A DNA stretch of 64,000 bases. Source: Guadua angustifolia (taxonomy: Eukaryota; Streptophyta; Magnoliopsida; Poales; Poaceae). Made by a program: the position numbers and the translations under genes. The DNA lies in assembly GCA_036346375.1 (NCBI GenBank), contig CM070520.1, positions 44,349,854-44,413,853 of the forward strand. The letters run 5' to 3'. The notes beneath the pieces are model-generated. The model saw only the letters and a program-made list of their open reading frames with translations. It had not been told where the DNA came from and did not search any database. Shown piece after piece: positions 22,171 through 33,479 of this stretch (position 1 is the first letter of the stretch; every line of letters starts with the position of its first letter).

Positions 22171-22352
22171 TATGTTTTAAATTTTGTCCTCTTTATTTTT
22201 TTCTTTGTTGTTTTACCTTTTCTTGTTGCGTGCCTATGCATTTTCCTTTCTTTCTTTGTTTGCATGAGGCAGCGTTCCATTTCCCATAGCTAGGGTGATA
22301 TATATCTTTGAGTAATAAAATCCAATGGTCTCTGTAGCTTACCTTCAATTAT

Positions 22353-24600
22353 TGTAACACCCTGGCACTCCACGTACCCTGAATGTTACACCCTCAAGCA
22401 CCAATCAATACAAAACACCAATAATTTAGCAAAACAACCTAACACTAGAAGGATTGCCGAACTTAACTAAAAATATTGGCAGCACCTCCCTAAAACTCGG
22501 ACATCCACTCAAAGCAGACAAACAAGACAATAATCAACAAGTATATAGCAATTCATGACATCAACTACCTAGCATAACCAAATAAGTATAAAATATGGAA
22601 GAGTAAGTATTCCCAAAAGATAACCATGAAGCAAAAGGGTGGAGCAATATTATACCATAACATTCTTTACATTTTAACTATGCAATGCACATGCATGCTC
22701 GTAATGCACATTTCCATAGCTAATACCGGTATTACTAGGTGTTCACCTGTCGGTGTGCACCCTCTCATTCCCATCCAGCCTGTGGAGGGGCCTACCGAAG
22801 TAGGACTTTCATGTCTCACTACGTGTGAGATGTAGAGGCCCACTCGGGATACCTCTTCTGTTATGAATGCAATATTGCAAATGAAATGAAATAAATAACA
22901 TGGCAAAAATGCATTCTCATTTTCATAGCAAATCTATAAACATTGACATATTGTTTCAATCATATTCTTAGTATTTGCATCATCTCAAGCACAATCTTAC
23001 TCATGAATATCATGCAAATGGAGAATACTAGCAAGAAAACTACACTTCTTCTAGCATACAATCTACGTGATACACTTGCCTTTAACCTCGAGGAGTGGGG
23101 TGGCGTGAGGATGAAGCCACTCCCAAAGCTACACCATCTGAAAAGAACATTTGTATACTCATTTTCATAAACTAAACACACCACAACATCACATAGCGCA
23201 TCTACAATCTATTTCAAAAACAGCCCCAAAACCGATCTAAAGGAAATCTGGACAGCAAGCTTGGAAATGAGCATATCTCTTAAATGGCTAAACCAAAAAT
23301 TGAGTTCTTGTACTCTAAATGACCACAAGAGGATAATCTACAATTATTATATAGCCATTCATTCAGGAGATGCATCTTTAATTCCCAGATTAGAGATGAA
23401 TAGAGGTCATATGCTTTGACACTAGTTCTGAACAGTCTGTACTAAAATGAACATAACTATTAATTGGCTAAGCAAAATGTTGTATTCTTAGGATCAAAAT
23501 GACCAAAAGAGGATAACCTACATTTATCATATAGCCGTTAATTCAGGAGATGCATAAATAACTCCCAGATCAGGAAGGAACAGAGACTACATGCATTAAC
23601 TCTAATTCTAGACAGTCCATACTAAAATAAGCACATCTCCTAAATGGCTTAACCACAAATTGAGTTCGTGGGCTCTAAATGACCACAAGAGGATAATCTA
23701 TAATTTTTCATATAGCCATTTTATTTAGGAGATGGATTTAAAGTCCTCAAATTACACTCGAACCTCGGTCTAAAAATCTGAACTTTCAGCGAGCTTCAGA
23801 TTTTAGGACAGCAACTTCAAAATAGAATAACTAATGATTATTGAATCCAAATCAAGTAAAAAAGGATATTTTATTAATATACAGGAAATTTTCTAACTTT
23901 CTTTAGGCAAACAAAAATTCTAATTCAGCCTGCATCTAGCTCTAATCAGCAGTTTAACATTTCAGCTCTCAACACGAGCGCAATCAGGACAGTCAGCACT
24001 AAAATGACCATAACTTTTGATTAGCTGAATGAAATTTAGTATTCTTAGTCTCATATTAAAGGGGATTCGACGAGCTACAACTTTCTCTATAGTCAAATAT
24101 TCAAAAAATGCTTTTAACTAGCTTGAACCTCAACCCTAACAGATAGCCAAAACTTAGCCCGAAACAGCAGTTTTCCCCCCAAACCCTAGAATCACTTCCC
24201 CCAAATTTCAAAATTCAACCCCTAGAACCACTCATACCAGCTAGATACCCCCATTAGAACAGCAAGAACACACCCAAAACTCCCAAATGGTCACCTCCTA
24301 GCTCATGAGGAAGAGAGGGGAGGGAGGTTGTCATGAAGGGGAGGAGAAGGAGCTGGCTGGAAGGGAGGAGCCAGGGGGAGGAAGCTTGGTGGGGCAGATG
24401 CAGGGGAGGGAAGCCAGGCAACACCGGGAGGAGGAAGAAGAAGCCAGCGCCAGAAAAAATGAGGCGGGAGGAGTCGATGGGGAAAAGAAGTGGCTGGCTG
24501 GGAGGAAAAGATGTGGCCAGATAGGGTGAGGGAAAAAAAGAGGAGGGGAGGGAAAAAGGATATCTGAGGCAATGCAATGAAATTCATCTGCAACATTACA
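22353..24600 (-). repeat. Chromovirus 3' LTR (2248 bp)
   Basis: TGTAACACCCTGGC...CAACATTACA, matching 42042-44643 almost throughout with scattered substitutions. It lacks a 333-bp segment present in the other LTR (42334-42666); the break is at GGAGC near 22636-22640. Confidence 0.9.
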
Positions 24601-24613
24601 TTCTCCCCCCTTA
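24601..24613 (-). other. Polypurine tract of the chromovirus
   Basis: On the minus strand AAGGGGGGAGAA directly precedes TGTAATG, the start of the 3' LTR. This is the plus-strand priming site for reverse transcription. Confidence 0.85.
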
Positions 24614-24675
24614 AAACGAATTCGACCCCGAATTCCCAGAGCGCCATTGAAATGGAATGGATAGATAAAAGAATT

Positions 24676-24981
24676 TAAATCACAACACATACCCGGCAGG
24701 AATAACTCTGGAAATGTCTCACGCATGTGATACTCCAGTTCTCAAGTCGCTTCCCGCATAGACTGATGTGACCACAATACTTTGACAAACTTCAGCGTTC
24801 TATTTTTCAACACCCGCTCTAATTCCTCCAAAATTTGCACCGGTCGAGACTCGAAGGTGAGATCTTGCTCAATCACCAATGGTTCAAGCGGAACCACCAG
24901 ATTTGGATCATATAGATACTTTCTTAACATGGATACATGAAAGACATTATGCACTCCTTGCATCGAATCGGAAAGTTTCAA
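24676..24981 (-). pseudogene. Integrase tail with chromodomain-like region
   Basis: The minus frame reads VHNVFHVSMLRKYLYDPNLV, the conserved 'FHVS.L.KY' block of chromoviral integrases. It is followed by VQILEELERVLKNRTLKFVK and VLWSHQSMREATWE, a chromodomain-like fold (beta strands plus W.....EATWE) that in related elements targets integration to chromatin marks. The end (MRETFPELF) follows in a different frame near 24726. Separation from the integrase core by a stop and frame change shows decay. Confidence 0.65.
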
Positions 24982-25162
24982 CCGGTAGGCTACCTTTCCA
25001 ATTCGGGCAACAATAGGAAAAAGCCCAACTAACCTCGGGCTAAGCTTCCTTTAGGACCAAAACGGACCACACCCTTAGTGGGAGACACCCTCAAAAGCAC
25101 ATTGTCCCCACTTCAAACTCTAATTCTCACCTCCTCACATCAAGATAGCTTTTCTACCTACT

Positions 25163-25895
25163 CTAAGCAACAAGAAGGTTTTGTCTCACCTCCGCCACTC
25201 GATCAACAATTTGTTGAACCCAATCCAAGCTAAGGACTGATCTTTCCCTACAACATCCCATCATAGGGGTTAGCGGCACTAGCCCATAAAGCACTTTGTA
25301 AGGCAGCACGAATGCTTGCATGATAACTGTTATTATAAGCAAATTCAGCAAGGGCCAGATGGTCTTCCCAACTACCTTTCCATGCCAAAACACAGGATCT
25401 AAGCATGTCCTCCAATGTCTGAATGGTACGTTCAGATTGCCCATCTGTTTGAGGGTGGAAAGCGGTGTTAAGACGGAGCTGAGTGCCCAAAGCACCCTGC
25501 AAACTCTCCCAAAACTTGGAGACAAACTTTGCATCACGATCGGAAACGATCGTCTTGAGCACACCATGAAGCCTCACTATTTCTCGCATATAAATAGGAG
25601 CCAATTCGATTGCGGAGTTTGATGTACAAATGGGAATGAAGTGGGAAGACTTGCTGAAACGGTCCACGATAACCCAAATAGCATCCTTCCCGCGTCGAGT
25701 ACGAGGTAGGCCAACTACAAAATCTATAGATATGTCGTCCCAAGGCCAAATAGGAACCTCCAAAGGTTGGAGCAATCCCGCTGGCCGCTTATGTTCGGCC
25801 TTCACCTTCTGACAAATTCCACAAGATGCTACATATTTAGCAATATCAACCCTTATCCTTTTCCACCAGAAGCTCTTTTTCAAATCCCGATACAT
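25163..25895 (-). pseudogene. Chromovirus integrase core
   Basis: The 215-residue frame 25895-25248 has CGICQKVKAEHKRPAGLL (second half of the HHCC zinc site), DISIDFVVGLPRTRRGKDA (first catalytic Asp), IVSDRDAKFVSKFWESL (second Asp) and HPQTDGQSERTIQTLED (catalytic Glu). The DDE triad is intact. The upstream HH part and the downstream end lie in shifted frames (to about 25163). Confidence 0.8.
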
Positions 25896-26248
25896 TTTAG
25901 TCTCACCAGATGAATGGTATACGGGTACGATGAAACCTCCTTTAAGATGTCATTCTTGACTTGAGACTTTTAGGGCACACAAAGGCGGCCTTTGAACCAA
26001 GCACAAAGACCGACTTTATCAATGCTAAAATCCCCAACTTTACCTTCAAGGATGCGCTTTCTCACTTGATGAAGCAATCAATCATGCATATACCACGCGC
26101 TGCACGCTCCTAATCGTTGACTCCGGGATCATCTCGAGTTTCAGCTAGAGTAGTGCGAAGAAACAATATGAGACTCCATCGCTCAAAATCAGCAATAAGA
26201 CAATTAAGAGCAGGTAGCACCTTGCGACTAAGCGCATCTGCCACCATG

Positions 26249-27718
26249 TTAGCCTTGCCTATGTGATACTTGAATTGTAATGTCATAATCTTTTATCAAC
26301 TCCAGCCACCTTCTTTGTCTTAAATTCAAATCTTTCTGAGTGAAAATGTACTTGAGGCTTTTGTGGTCAGTGAAGATGTCACAAGATTCGCCATACAAGT
26401 AATGCCTGCAAATCTTAAGGGCAAAAACCACTGCGGCTAGCTCGAGATCATGAGTAGGGTAGTTCTGCTCATGCTTTTTCAACTGCCTGGACGCATAAGC
26501 AATGACTTTACCCCCTTGCATAAGCACACAGCAAGGCCCACATGAGAAGCATCGAATAAATAAAGGAAACGCTCTCCTGCTCAGAAGGGTGAGAACAGAA
26601 CGATCACCACTTTTTCCTTCAAGGTACAAAACTGCGTGCTCACAATCGGCAGTCCACTGGAATTTTACCCCCTTCTGAGTCAATTGGGATAGCGGTTTGG
26701 CAATAACTGAGAAATCTTGAACAAAGCGCCGATAGTAACCTGCCAACCCAAGGAAACTGCGCACTTCTTTGACATTAGAAGGTCTCTTCCATTCCACAAT
26801 TGTAGAGATCTTACTAGGATCAACAGCAATGCCTTCCGGGTTGATGACATGACCAAGGAAACCCACTTCAGAAATCCAAAACTCACACTTCTTTAGTTTA
26901 GCAAAGAATTGATTCTCCCTCAAAGTACGAAGCACAAGCCTCAGATGACGCTCATGCTCCTCTTCTGACTTGGAATAAATGAGAATGTCGTCAATGAACA
27001 CTACTACAAAATCATCGAGATAATTTCGCAGCAAGCTATTCATCGTCTCCATAAAAACAACAGGAGCATTGGTTAGTCTGAAAGACATAACCATAAATTC
27101 ATAATGCCCATACCTAGTGGAGAAAGCTGTCTTTTCAATATCTTGTTCCCGCACACGAATTTGATTATAACCTGATTGAAGATCAAACTTAGAGAACACC
27201 TTTGCCCCCTTTAATTGGTCAAACAAATCTTCAATGCGAGGAAGAGGGTACTTGTTCTTGATGGTCACCAAATTAAGAGCACATGTGAATCCCTTTATGC
27301 GCCAACCTCCATCTTTCTTAGTGACAAAAAGGGTAGGCGCTCCCCAAGGTGACACACTACGCCGAATCAATCCTTTTGATAGCAAATCATCCAGTTGCCT
27401 TTTTAACTCATCTTGGAAAGGACGAGCCAAGCGATAAGGAGACATAGAGATAGGTCGAGTGCCCGGGATAAGATCAATTCGAAGTTCCACATCCCGTTTT
27501 GGCGGCAAACCGGGCAACTCATCCGAAAATACATCAGCAAATTCCTTCACCACAGGAATCTCCTCAATGCTTACCAAAGAACTTGGCTTTTCTAAAATGG
27601 CCAGAAGTGTCCCCCTTTTCAACATGCAATGGCCAAGAAATAAACTGGTCAGCACAAAGAGAGAGCTGGAGGGCACCCCACCCTGAAAGACCAACTCCAC
27701 ACCTGAAGGAGCTTGCAA
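26249..27718 (-). pseudogene. Chromovirus reverse transcriptase-RNase H
   Basis: This is a 489-residue open frame. RT motifs in order: ELPGLPPKRDVELRIDL, LFVTKKDGGWR, PRIEDLFDQLKGAKVFSKFD, the catalytic VFIDDILIYS, and EVGFLGHVINPEGIAVDPSK. The connection domain follows (FLGLAGYYRRFVQDFSVIAK). RNase H then shows GGKVIAYASRQLKKHEQNYP, DLELAAVVFALKICRHYL and FTDHKSLKYIF. It ends in a frameshift near 26285, before the usual ADALSR end. Catalytic boxes look intact, so among the surviving TE genes this is one of the best preserved. Confidence 0.85.
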
Positions 27719-27757
27719 AGCAACTGTTTTCCAGAAACAACATATTTTGGCACGGTA

Positions 27758-28175
27758 CTAATGGAACCAATCCATACCCAAGATGACATCAAATGGAGCC
27801 AGTTGAATAACCATCAGATTAGCAAAGAAATCCTCATCGTCAATGGTGATAATACAACCGGGGCACACCATTGAGCTCGCAATAAGCCCGCCTGGTGAAT
27901 TGACTACCACAAACTTAGCAATACACTGCATCTCCAATTTAGCCCTTCTCACAAACTCAAGTAATTCACAAAGGAATAGGATGCTCCTAAATAAAAAAGA
28001 ACAAAAGCATCAAATGAATTCACACGCAGAATACCTGATACCACATCTTGACGCTCGGCTGACTCAGCAGTCGAGAGAGCGTATACTCTGGGTGGTGCCG
28101 GGCGGGAAGTTCTAACACCCGCTGGGGAAGCACCAAGTGGAGGTAGTGCAACAAACCGAGGGGAGCCGACGGCTT
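27758..28175 (-). pseudogene. Chromovirus protease region
   Basis: The minus frames read VVSGILRVNSFDAFVLFYLG followed by ASYSFV, where the aspartic protease active site is normally D-S/T-G-A. Here the catalytic Asp is Tyr or lost (FYLGAS). A second frame, 27952-27758, has CIITIDDEDFFANLMVI and PFDVILGMDWF, the conserved ILGMDWL flap end. The gene is broken by a stop at about 27949 and its upstream part is cut by the nested Tat element at 28176. Confidence 0.7.
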
Positions 28176-29382
28176 TGTCGGCGTATTCCACCGACAGCCC
28201 AGAGGATGCGAGACCGGGTTTGGTTCGGAAGGAGGGCGTCTTGGTCGGGCTAAACCTAGAGGGCGAAACCCTAGGGACTCCTACGCGAAGGACTCCGTCG
28301 ATTTAACCGCAGATGACACGAAGATTTTTACCTGTGTTCAGTCCCTTTCCTTCGGTAACGGCCTTACTTCCTCGCCGATTGTTCTTTAGAGGGGTGTGGT
28401 CGATACAAAGCTCTTGAGTTACAAGTTTTCTTCTCTCGAATGCCCCGCCCCTTTCCCATGCACCAAGGCCCTTATATAGGCCAAAGCACCAGGGAGTAGG
28501 TAAAGGGGGTCATCATGCTTGATCCTCATACATTTATTACTCCTTCCGTCTTTGTCCCGCTCCTCCACCTCATTAAATGCTTATGCGTGCCCTTGCCCGG
28601 TCATGGGATGGGACCCCTTTGCGACGGTAGGTAAGAGGCGCCGAGGAATGGGCTTGTTGCGAAAACCCTTGCGGTGATAAGCCTGCTATGGCAGAACTGC
28701 CTGATTACGACATGGTACGGTAGTGGAAGGAGCCGAGGCGGCCACCGTGCTCCACCTTTTTGCCTGCGGCGAAGCAGCAGACGTCCTCGCCGCCTAGACC
28801 GCTAGGCCGCCACGTAAGCCGGGCGCCCGTGGCGGCGTGTCGCCCACCGCCCGGACGCCACGTGGCATGACGCGCGGCCGTGAGCGCGTGATCGACCGCC
28901 CGATTGCAGTGCCGCGTAGATTAGGCGCCGGCGGCAGGCGCGCTTCGCCACCTTTCGCACGGACGCCACGTGGCCGACGCTCGCCGGCGGGCCGTGATCG
29001 CCGCCGATGCCGCCGCCACGTAGATTGGCGCCGGCGGCGTAGCGTCTTCGCCCACCGCCGCCGGACGCCACGTGGCCGACGCTGGCGGCGGCCGTGATCG
29101 CCGCCGATTGCCGTGCCCACGTAGATTAGGCGGCCGGAAGCGGCGGCGTTTCGCCACTTCGCCCGGGACGCCACGGCCGACGCCGGCGGCGTGGCGTGAT
29201 CGCCGCTTCGATTGCGGTACGCCACGTAGATTGGCGCCGGCGGCGGCGTGCTTCGCCCACCGCCGCCGGACGCCACGGACCGACGCCGGCTGGCGGGCCG
29301 TGATCGCCGCCCGATTGCCAAGCCGCCACGAGATTGTACTTTTATGCGGTGGAGAGGGTACCCTAAGCGTGTACTACCGACA
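28176..29382 (-). repeat. 3' LTR of the nested Tat element
   Basis: TGTCGGCGTATTCC at the left to GTACTACCGACA at the right. On the minus strand a TATATAAG box (about 28473-28480) is followed by a terminal segment with CTTCGTGTCATCTGCGG, typical of grass gypsy LTRs. It pairs with 39195-40398. Confidence 0.85.
28790..29340. repeat. About 100-bp GC-rich tandem array in the left Tat LTR
   Basis: The core CGCCGCCGGACGCCACGTGG, then GGCCGTGATCGCCGCC, CGATTGCC and CCACGTAGATTGG, recurs about five to six times (GGACGCCACG at about 28853, 28961, 29066, 29167 and 29269). The same array is in the right LTR. CACGTG (G-box) occurs in most units. Confidence 0.85.
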
Positions 29383-29667
29383 AGATTCTGGCCTGCCCTA
29401 GAGCGCAGCCTAAGACTCCTTTTAGAACCTTCATTTAATGCACTTAATGCTTAGCGCTCTCTCGGCGAGCCACTACTCATGAGGATACGGCCGCCGGTTC
29501 CCGCCGACGATCCTGCCGTTTTCCTTGGGACCAAACGGCGCATAATTACGCTTCTTCGTGAACCAATCGACGGGGAACGCATATATAGATGCATCTCAGT
29601 CGAGCGGTCCACGCTTTCTTGTCCTTTCGCCTCTTCTTCCCAAAGCTCTTTGTCTTCTTGAGCCACC

Positions 29668-31713
29668 ATGGTGAACTCCATTCCAGCCTCTCTCGTTGAC
29701 GCCGCCGCGTGAGGCGGATGGGATGGTCGCTACGAAAGGCACCTTCCGACACCGTCCGGGGGACCATGCCTGTGTGCCTCTCCGACGAGATTGTCCTGCA
29801 CACACTGGCCATGATGGCGGGCCTTCTTCCGCCCTTTTCTGAATTTTTCTCACCGCCCTCCATTTCTACTGAAATCCATCATCTTCATCTCACCCCAATT
29901 CTATCATCTTCCTCGCCATCTTCGCACACCTCTGTGAAATGTTCATGGGGTGATGCGAACCTTCCTCTCTTCCGCCATTTCTTCATTCTGCGCCACCAAC
30001 ACGCATTTAAGTAGTGGGGAGTTGCTATTCGCCGGGGCGGATGGCCTCCCTTACATTCCCTTCAAAGACAGTCCAATCCAGAGGGCATGGCGAGTCGATC
30101 GGGTCAGTACATCCAGGATGACAATGGAATCGACGCCTGGGTGCCACCGGACCCGCGACGCCAGAATCGGAGCTCATGCGGTCGAAGAGACGGCAGAGCT
30201 CACAAGAATGGCATGCCCGCGACGGCGGGTTGCGGACGCCGGGTCAACAGGGCTGGTAGCCCGACTACACGCCCGGAGGATCGCCTTCTTCCGCGCGTCC
30301 GGCCTTCATGGCGAAGATACGGCAGCGATAACGACTGACGCAAGACGTGTCGGACGTAAGCCCTTGTCTTCTTCTAGTTTCCTTCACGCATGTTTCTCCC
30401 CGCGGCTTCCTACCAACCGACCGCCATCTTTTCCCTTTCTGCGACAAGTAGGGCAACCGAGAGCCAAACTGGCGGTGGCTTCGCCGCCACGTCTTGCCGT
30501 CCCCAATCGACACGCTTTTCGGCGGAGGTCGGCCGCTCGTCGACTGGAGCACGCGAACGCCTGCGGATCGTCGAGCTACTCGCCGATGGACTCCACGGCG
30601 GCCGTAATCCCGCCCGTGGCCCGTTGGTGACCAGGACGTGCACTGCCGGCGATCGGACCGCGAACAAGCGGCGATCGCCGCCGACACAGGGCTCGGACCC
30701 TAAAAGGGCTCGAACACGACCAAAGCACCGCCACCACCAGCCCGGCCGGGCGGTGCCTCCATGGGACGGGGCACGGGGCGCCCAGCGCGCTTCACCTCCG
30801 GCGCAATCAAGCTGGCGGCGCTTAGCAACTGGTGAGGAGCCAGGCCACACGCCAGCGGCGGCCTCACGCCCGACAATGGCTTGAGTTGAGGGCGCCACCA
30901 AGGGCGGCCTCAAAAGCGCCAAGGTGCCAACACCTCGGCGCCACCGAGACGGCGGAGGCCTTCAGAGCAGCGCCTCCGCCACCACCGCCGGAGGTCGCCC
31001 CGCGCGCCATCGCCTTGCCAAGCGCCGCCGAACTCTTCACCTGTAAACGAGATGCGCGCACTAGGCATCGTTCTTGCCGCCGCCTCCTCGGGCATGGTGC
31101 CCAGACAGCCCAACAGCTTGCCTCGGTGAGCGTAGCGGCGAGCGAGAGGGAGAGGGCGGCATGAATCGCGCGCAGAGAGGGCCAACACGACCGCAATGCA
31201 GCGGCCAGGGCGGAGCAGGCCGAGACACGGGCGGAGAGAGGGCGGCGGCGAAGACCTCGACACTTGAATCCTTCCGGCCGCGCGCAATCTCGCGACCATG
31301 CTTTGAGAAGCGTTCGAGCGCAAGAGGTGCTCTGGAACCTTGGGCGTGAGGTCCGAAAGCGCCTGGAGGACTCGGCGCTTCATTCGCCCATGCGACCAAC
31401 CAGCAGCGGAGGCGTTCTGAGGACTCCCGCCGCCCTAGCCGCTCGCTCCGCCCACGGAAGGACGCCAGTCGCGATCATGGCAGCAACCGCACGCTTTCTT
31501 TGCATGCCGACCGCGACGCCGCTTTTGATCCCATGGCGGTGGTGACGGCGATGTCGGGAGACGCGAGCAGCGGTTTCGGCGGAGGCGCCCAGGTCTGTGT
31601 GGGTCACGAATACGTGGGCCGGAATGCTGCAGGGTGGAGCAACGGTCATGGACGTCTTCCACCCCAGGCCGAAGGTGCCGACGAAGAACTTCGACTTGGC
31701 GAGGACGAGGAGT
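29668..31713 (+). pseudogene. Antisense ORF of the nested Tat element ('putative gypsy type transposon' family)
   Basis: On the + strand, opposite to this element's pol, frames show LSDEIVLHTLAMMAGLLPPF, HLTPILSS, LFRHFFILRHQHAFK, DGLPYIPFKDSPIQRAWRV and IQDDNGIDAWVPP. I associate these blocks with the plant Transposase_28-type ORF carried antisense by Tat elements; the 'LFRHFF...R' and 'W...WVYI' blocks are its best landmarks. An acidic end (EGADEELRLGEDEE, stop at about 31713) fits the C-terminus. A TATATA motif at about 29580 lies upstream. Several frameshifts break it. Role unknown. Confidence 0.6.
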
Positions 31714-33479
31714 GAAGGGCGGCTTTCTTCGCTTTTTTTTGTTGCTTCATTGATGAACTGCGCCTAAAAAACTCGGGCAGCTTTTGGATGAATGTTAGAT
31801 GTTCAATCGTTATTCATGTGTCCGTTTATTTTCGTGTGATTGAATTTCCGTTATATTTGCTTGTTGGATGGCCGCCATTCAATTTGGGCAAAACGCTTTT
31901 AAAAACGCTTAAATTAGGGTAGCGTTTCTGAGTTCTGCCAAATGATTTTATGTGCCTGTTGTGATCGCAAGCATAGATTACGCGGACCACATAAAACGTA
32001 GGCGAAAAATGGCCTTAAATCAAATGAGGAACGCGAGGACACAAAGAAGGCCCTAGCGTCGAAGCCATGCGAGATAATCGCAAGTTTCGCCTTCCGAACT
32101 TAGACCCGATGATTGCCGAGAATGCACCACGGCCAACGTGGCGAGGCAAACAAGTTTTCGGAAGTGCCCTTAGGCAAATAGCGCTCAGCGGAGCGACGGC
32201 GGTGCTTGCAGAGCCAACTTTGAGGCGTCTGAGGCGTGCGAGGCGTGGTGCCCAACCCGACACTCGATAACTCGGCCGCCAGACGTTAACACTTTAGCAC
32301 ACCTTCTTCTTTTTATCATGGGGGCGGCTGGTTTCCAATACTTGCGACAATCATCGTGGCTTGACCCATCTCGTGGATATGATCGTGAAATGGCCAAAAA
32401 TGCGGTATAGATCGCTTATCTTGTTTTATATGCCGCAGGATAAGGAACTGGAGCGCTGGCGAAGCAGAGACGCACGGGCAGACGACCCCAAGCCAGCGGC
32501 GATCGACTCTTGGCGAGGCCGATGACACCAACGGGGCGCAAACAATGTGGGCTGAGGCGAAGCGACAGGTATTAGGGCGGCAGGCCCTCGAAACACAGGC
32601 GACCAGCTTTCTTGGTGCAGGCGATCAGCCAACGGTGCGCCGGCGAAACCTGTGAGCTGGCGAGCAGCTTGGGCGCTGGCGAGCAAATGAGCCACCGGGC
32701 GACTGACCCCAGGCCCAGCGGGCGACCGACCGAACGGGCGCCTGGCGAGCAAGGCTTTGAGCGCTGGCGAGCAGCTTGGGGCGCTGGTGACCAGCCTCGA
32801 GCCATCGGGCGACTAACCTTCGGCACCGGCGACCAACTGTAAGCCGGGTAGCCTTGGCGCCGAGCTTTGGGCGACACAGCAGGCCCATCGGGCGACAAAT
32901 TTTAGACGCAGGGCTTGTCGTGAAAGTAAGCTAACACTTTTATGCTTACCTGCGGCGACTGGGAGCGACTCTAGGAAAGGTGAGTAAACATCTGGAAGAG
33001 CATCACGCAAGGTAGGCCTGAACATTCTAAGTCCCAAAGATGAAGTGTCTGGCTCGCCTTGTTTGGATTCTAAGTCCTTGTGAATCGCCAGAAAGCCGAA
33101 CCCGCGTGTGTGTAACCCAAAGCAATGAGTTTTCGGGTGGCATCGGTAAGCGGTGCTTTCATGCAGACGACGACCGGTGCTTTAGAGAAACCAACCCGAG
33201 GTGTCGCGAGCAGCGTCGAGCACTTGCACTCCAACTCGCTTCAGTTGCCGGCTAAAGTGTACACAGACGCCAAGATCGCCATGGATTTCACAAAGGAATT
33301 AGCAAACGCACGTAACCAGCAACATACATGCGCATAATTGCCACTCGGCACAACTAAGAGGAATAATAATGGAGAAGCAAAAGCTTCGGGCAAGCGCCTT
33401 CTTGATCGCCGGCTGACCGACCCCGGAGGAAGGGACGTACCTCGGTGATTGGAGCAAGTCTTTGGTGCTCTAATTCCTC
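31714..33479. other. Spacer of the nested Tat element between the antisense ORF and pol
   Basis: No coding is recognised. It contains the minisatellite at 32440-32890. The AT-richer segment at 31730-32030 is the junction between the convergent antisense ORF and pol ends. Confidence 0.5.
32440..32890. repeat. Degenerate minisatellite built on GGCGAGCAGCTTGGGCGCTG
   Basis: GCGCTGGCGA, GGCGAGCA, GCCACCGGGCGACT/GCCATCGGGCGACT and CGGCGACCA recur irregularly every 25-60 bases, e.g. about 32450, 32515, 32655, 32672, 32695, 32740, 32760, 32785, 32800 and 32825. Confidence 0.6.

Larger units (their letters stand above)
20879..22352. other. Left part of kinase-1 intron 4
   Basis: AT-rich intronic DNA with no exon seen. 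It contains the TA microsatellite (21571-21624), segmental repeat A (21690-22170) and the start of repeat B (22290-22352), which ends at the chromovirus insertion. Confidence 0.6.

Noticed and set aside
22667..22906. Matching short minus-strand frames at 22667-22906 and 42688-42984
   Set aside because: Both lie in the chromovirus LTRs; similarity reflects LTR identity, not a gene pair.
24254..24647. Proline/serine/phenylalanine-rich frames at the LTR end
   Set aside because: Translations of purine-rich LTR sequence, repeated in the other LTR; no function expected.
28800..29330. Long GC-rich frames on both strands in the Tat LTR array
   Set aside because: They are translations of the about 100-bp tandem repeat and repeat in the second LTR; not genes.
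28790..29340. CRISPR-like regularly spaced repeats
   Set aside because: Units are contiguous about 100-bp LTR repeats without unique spacers in a plant retroelement; no cas genes.
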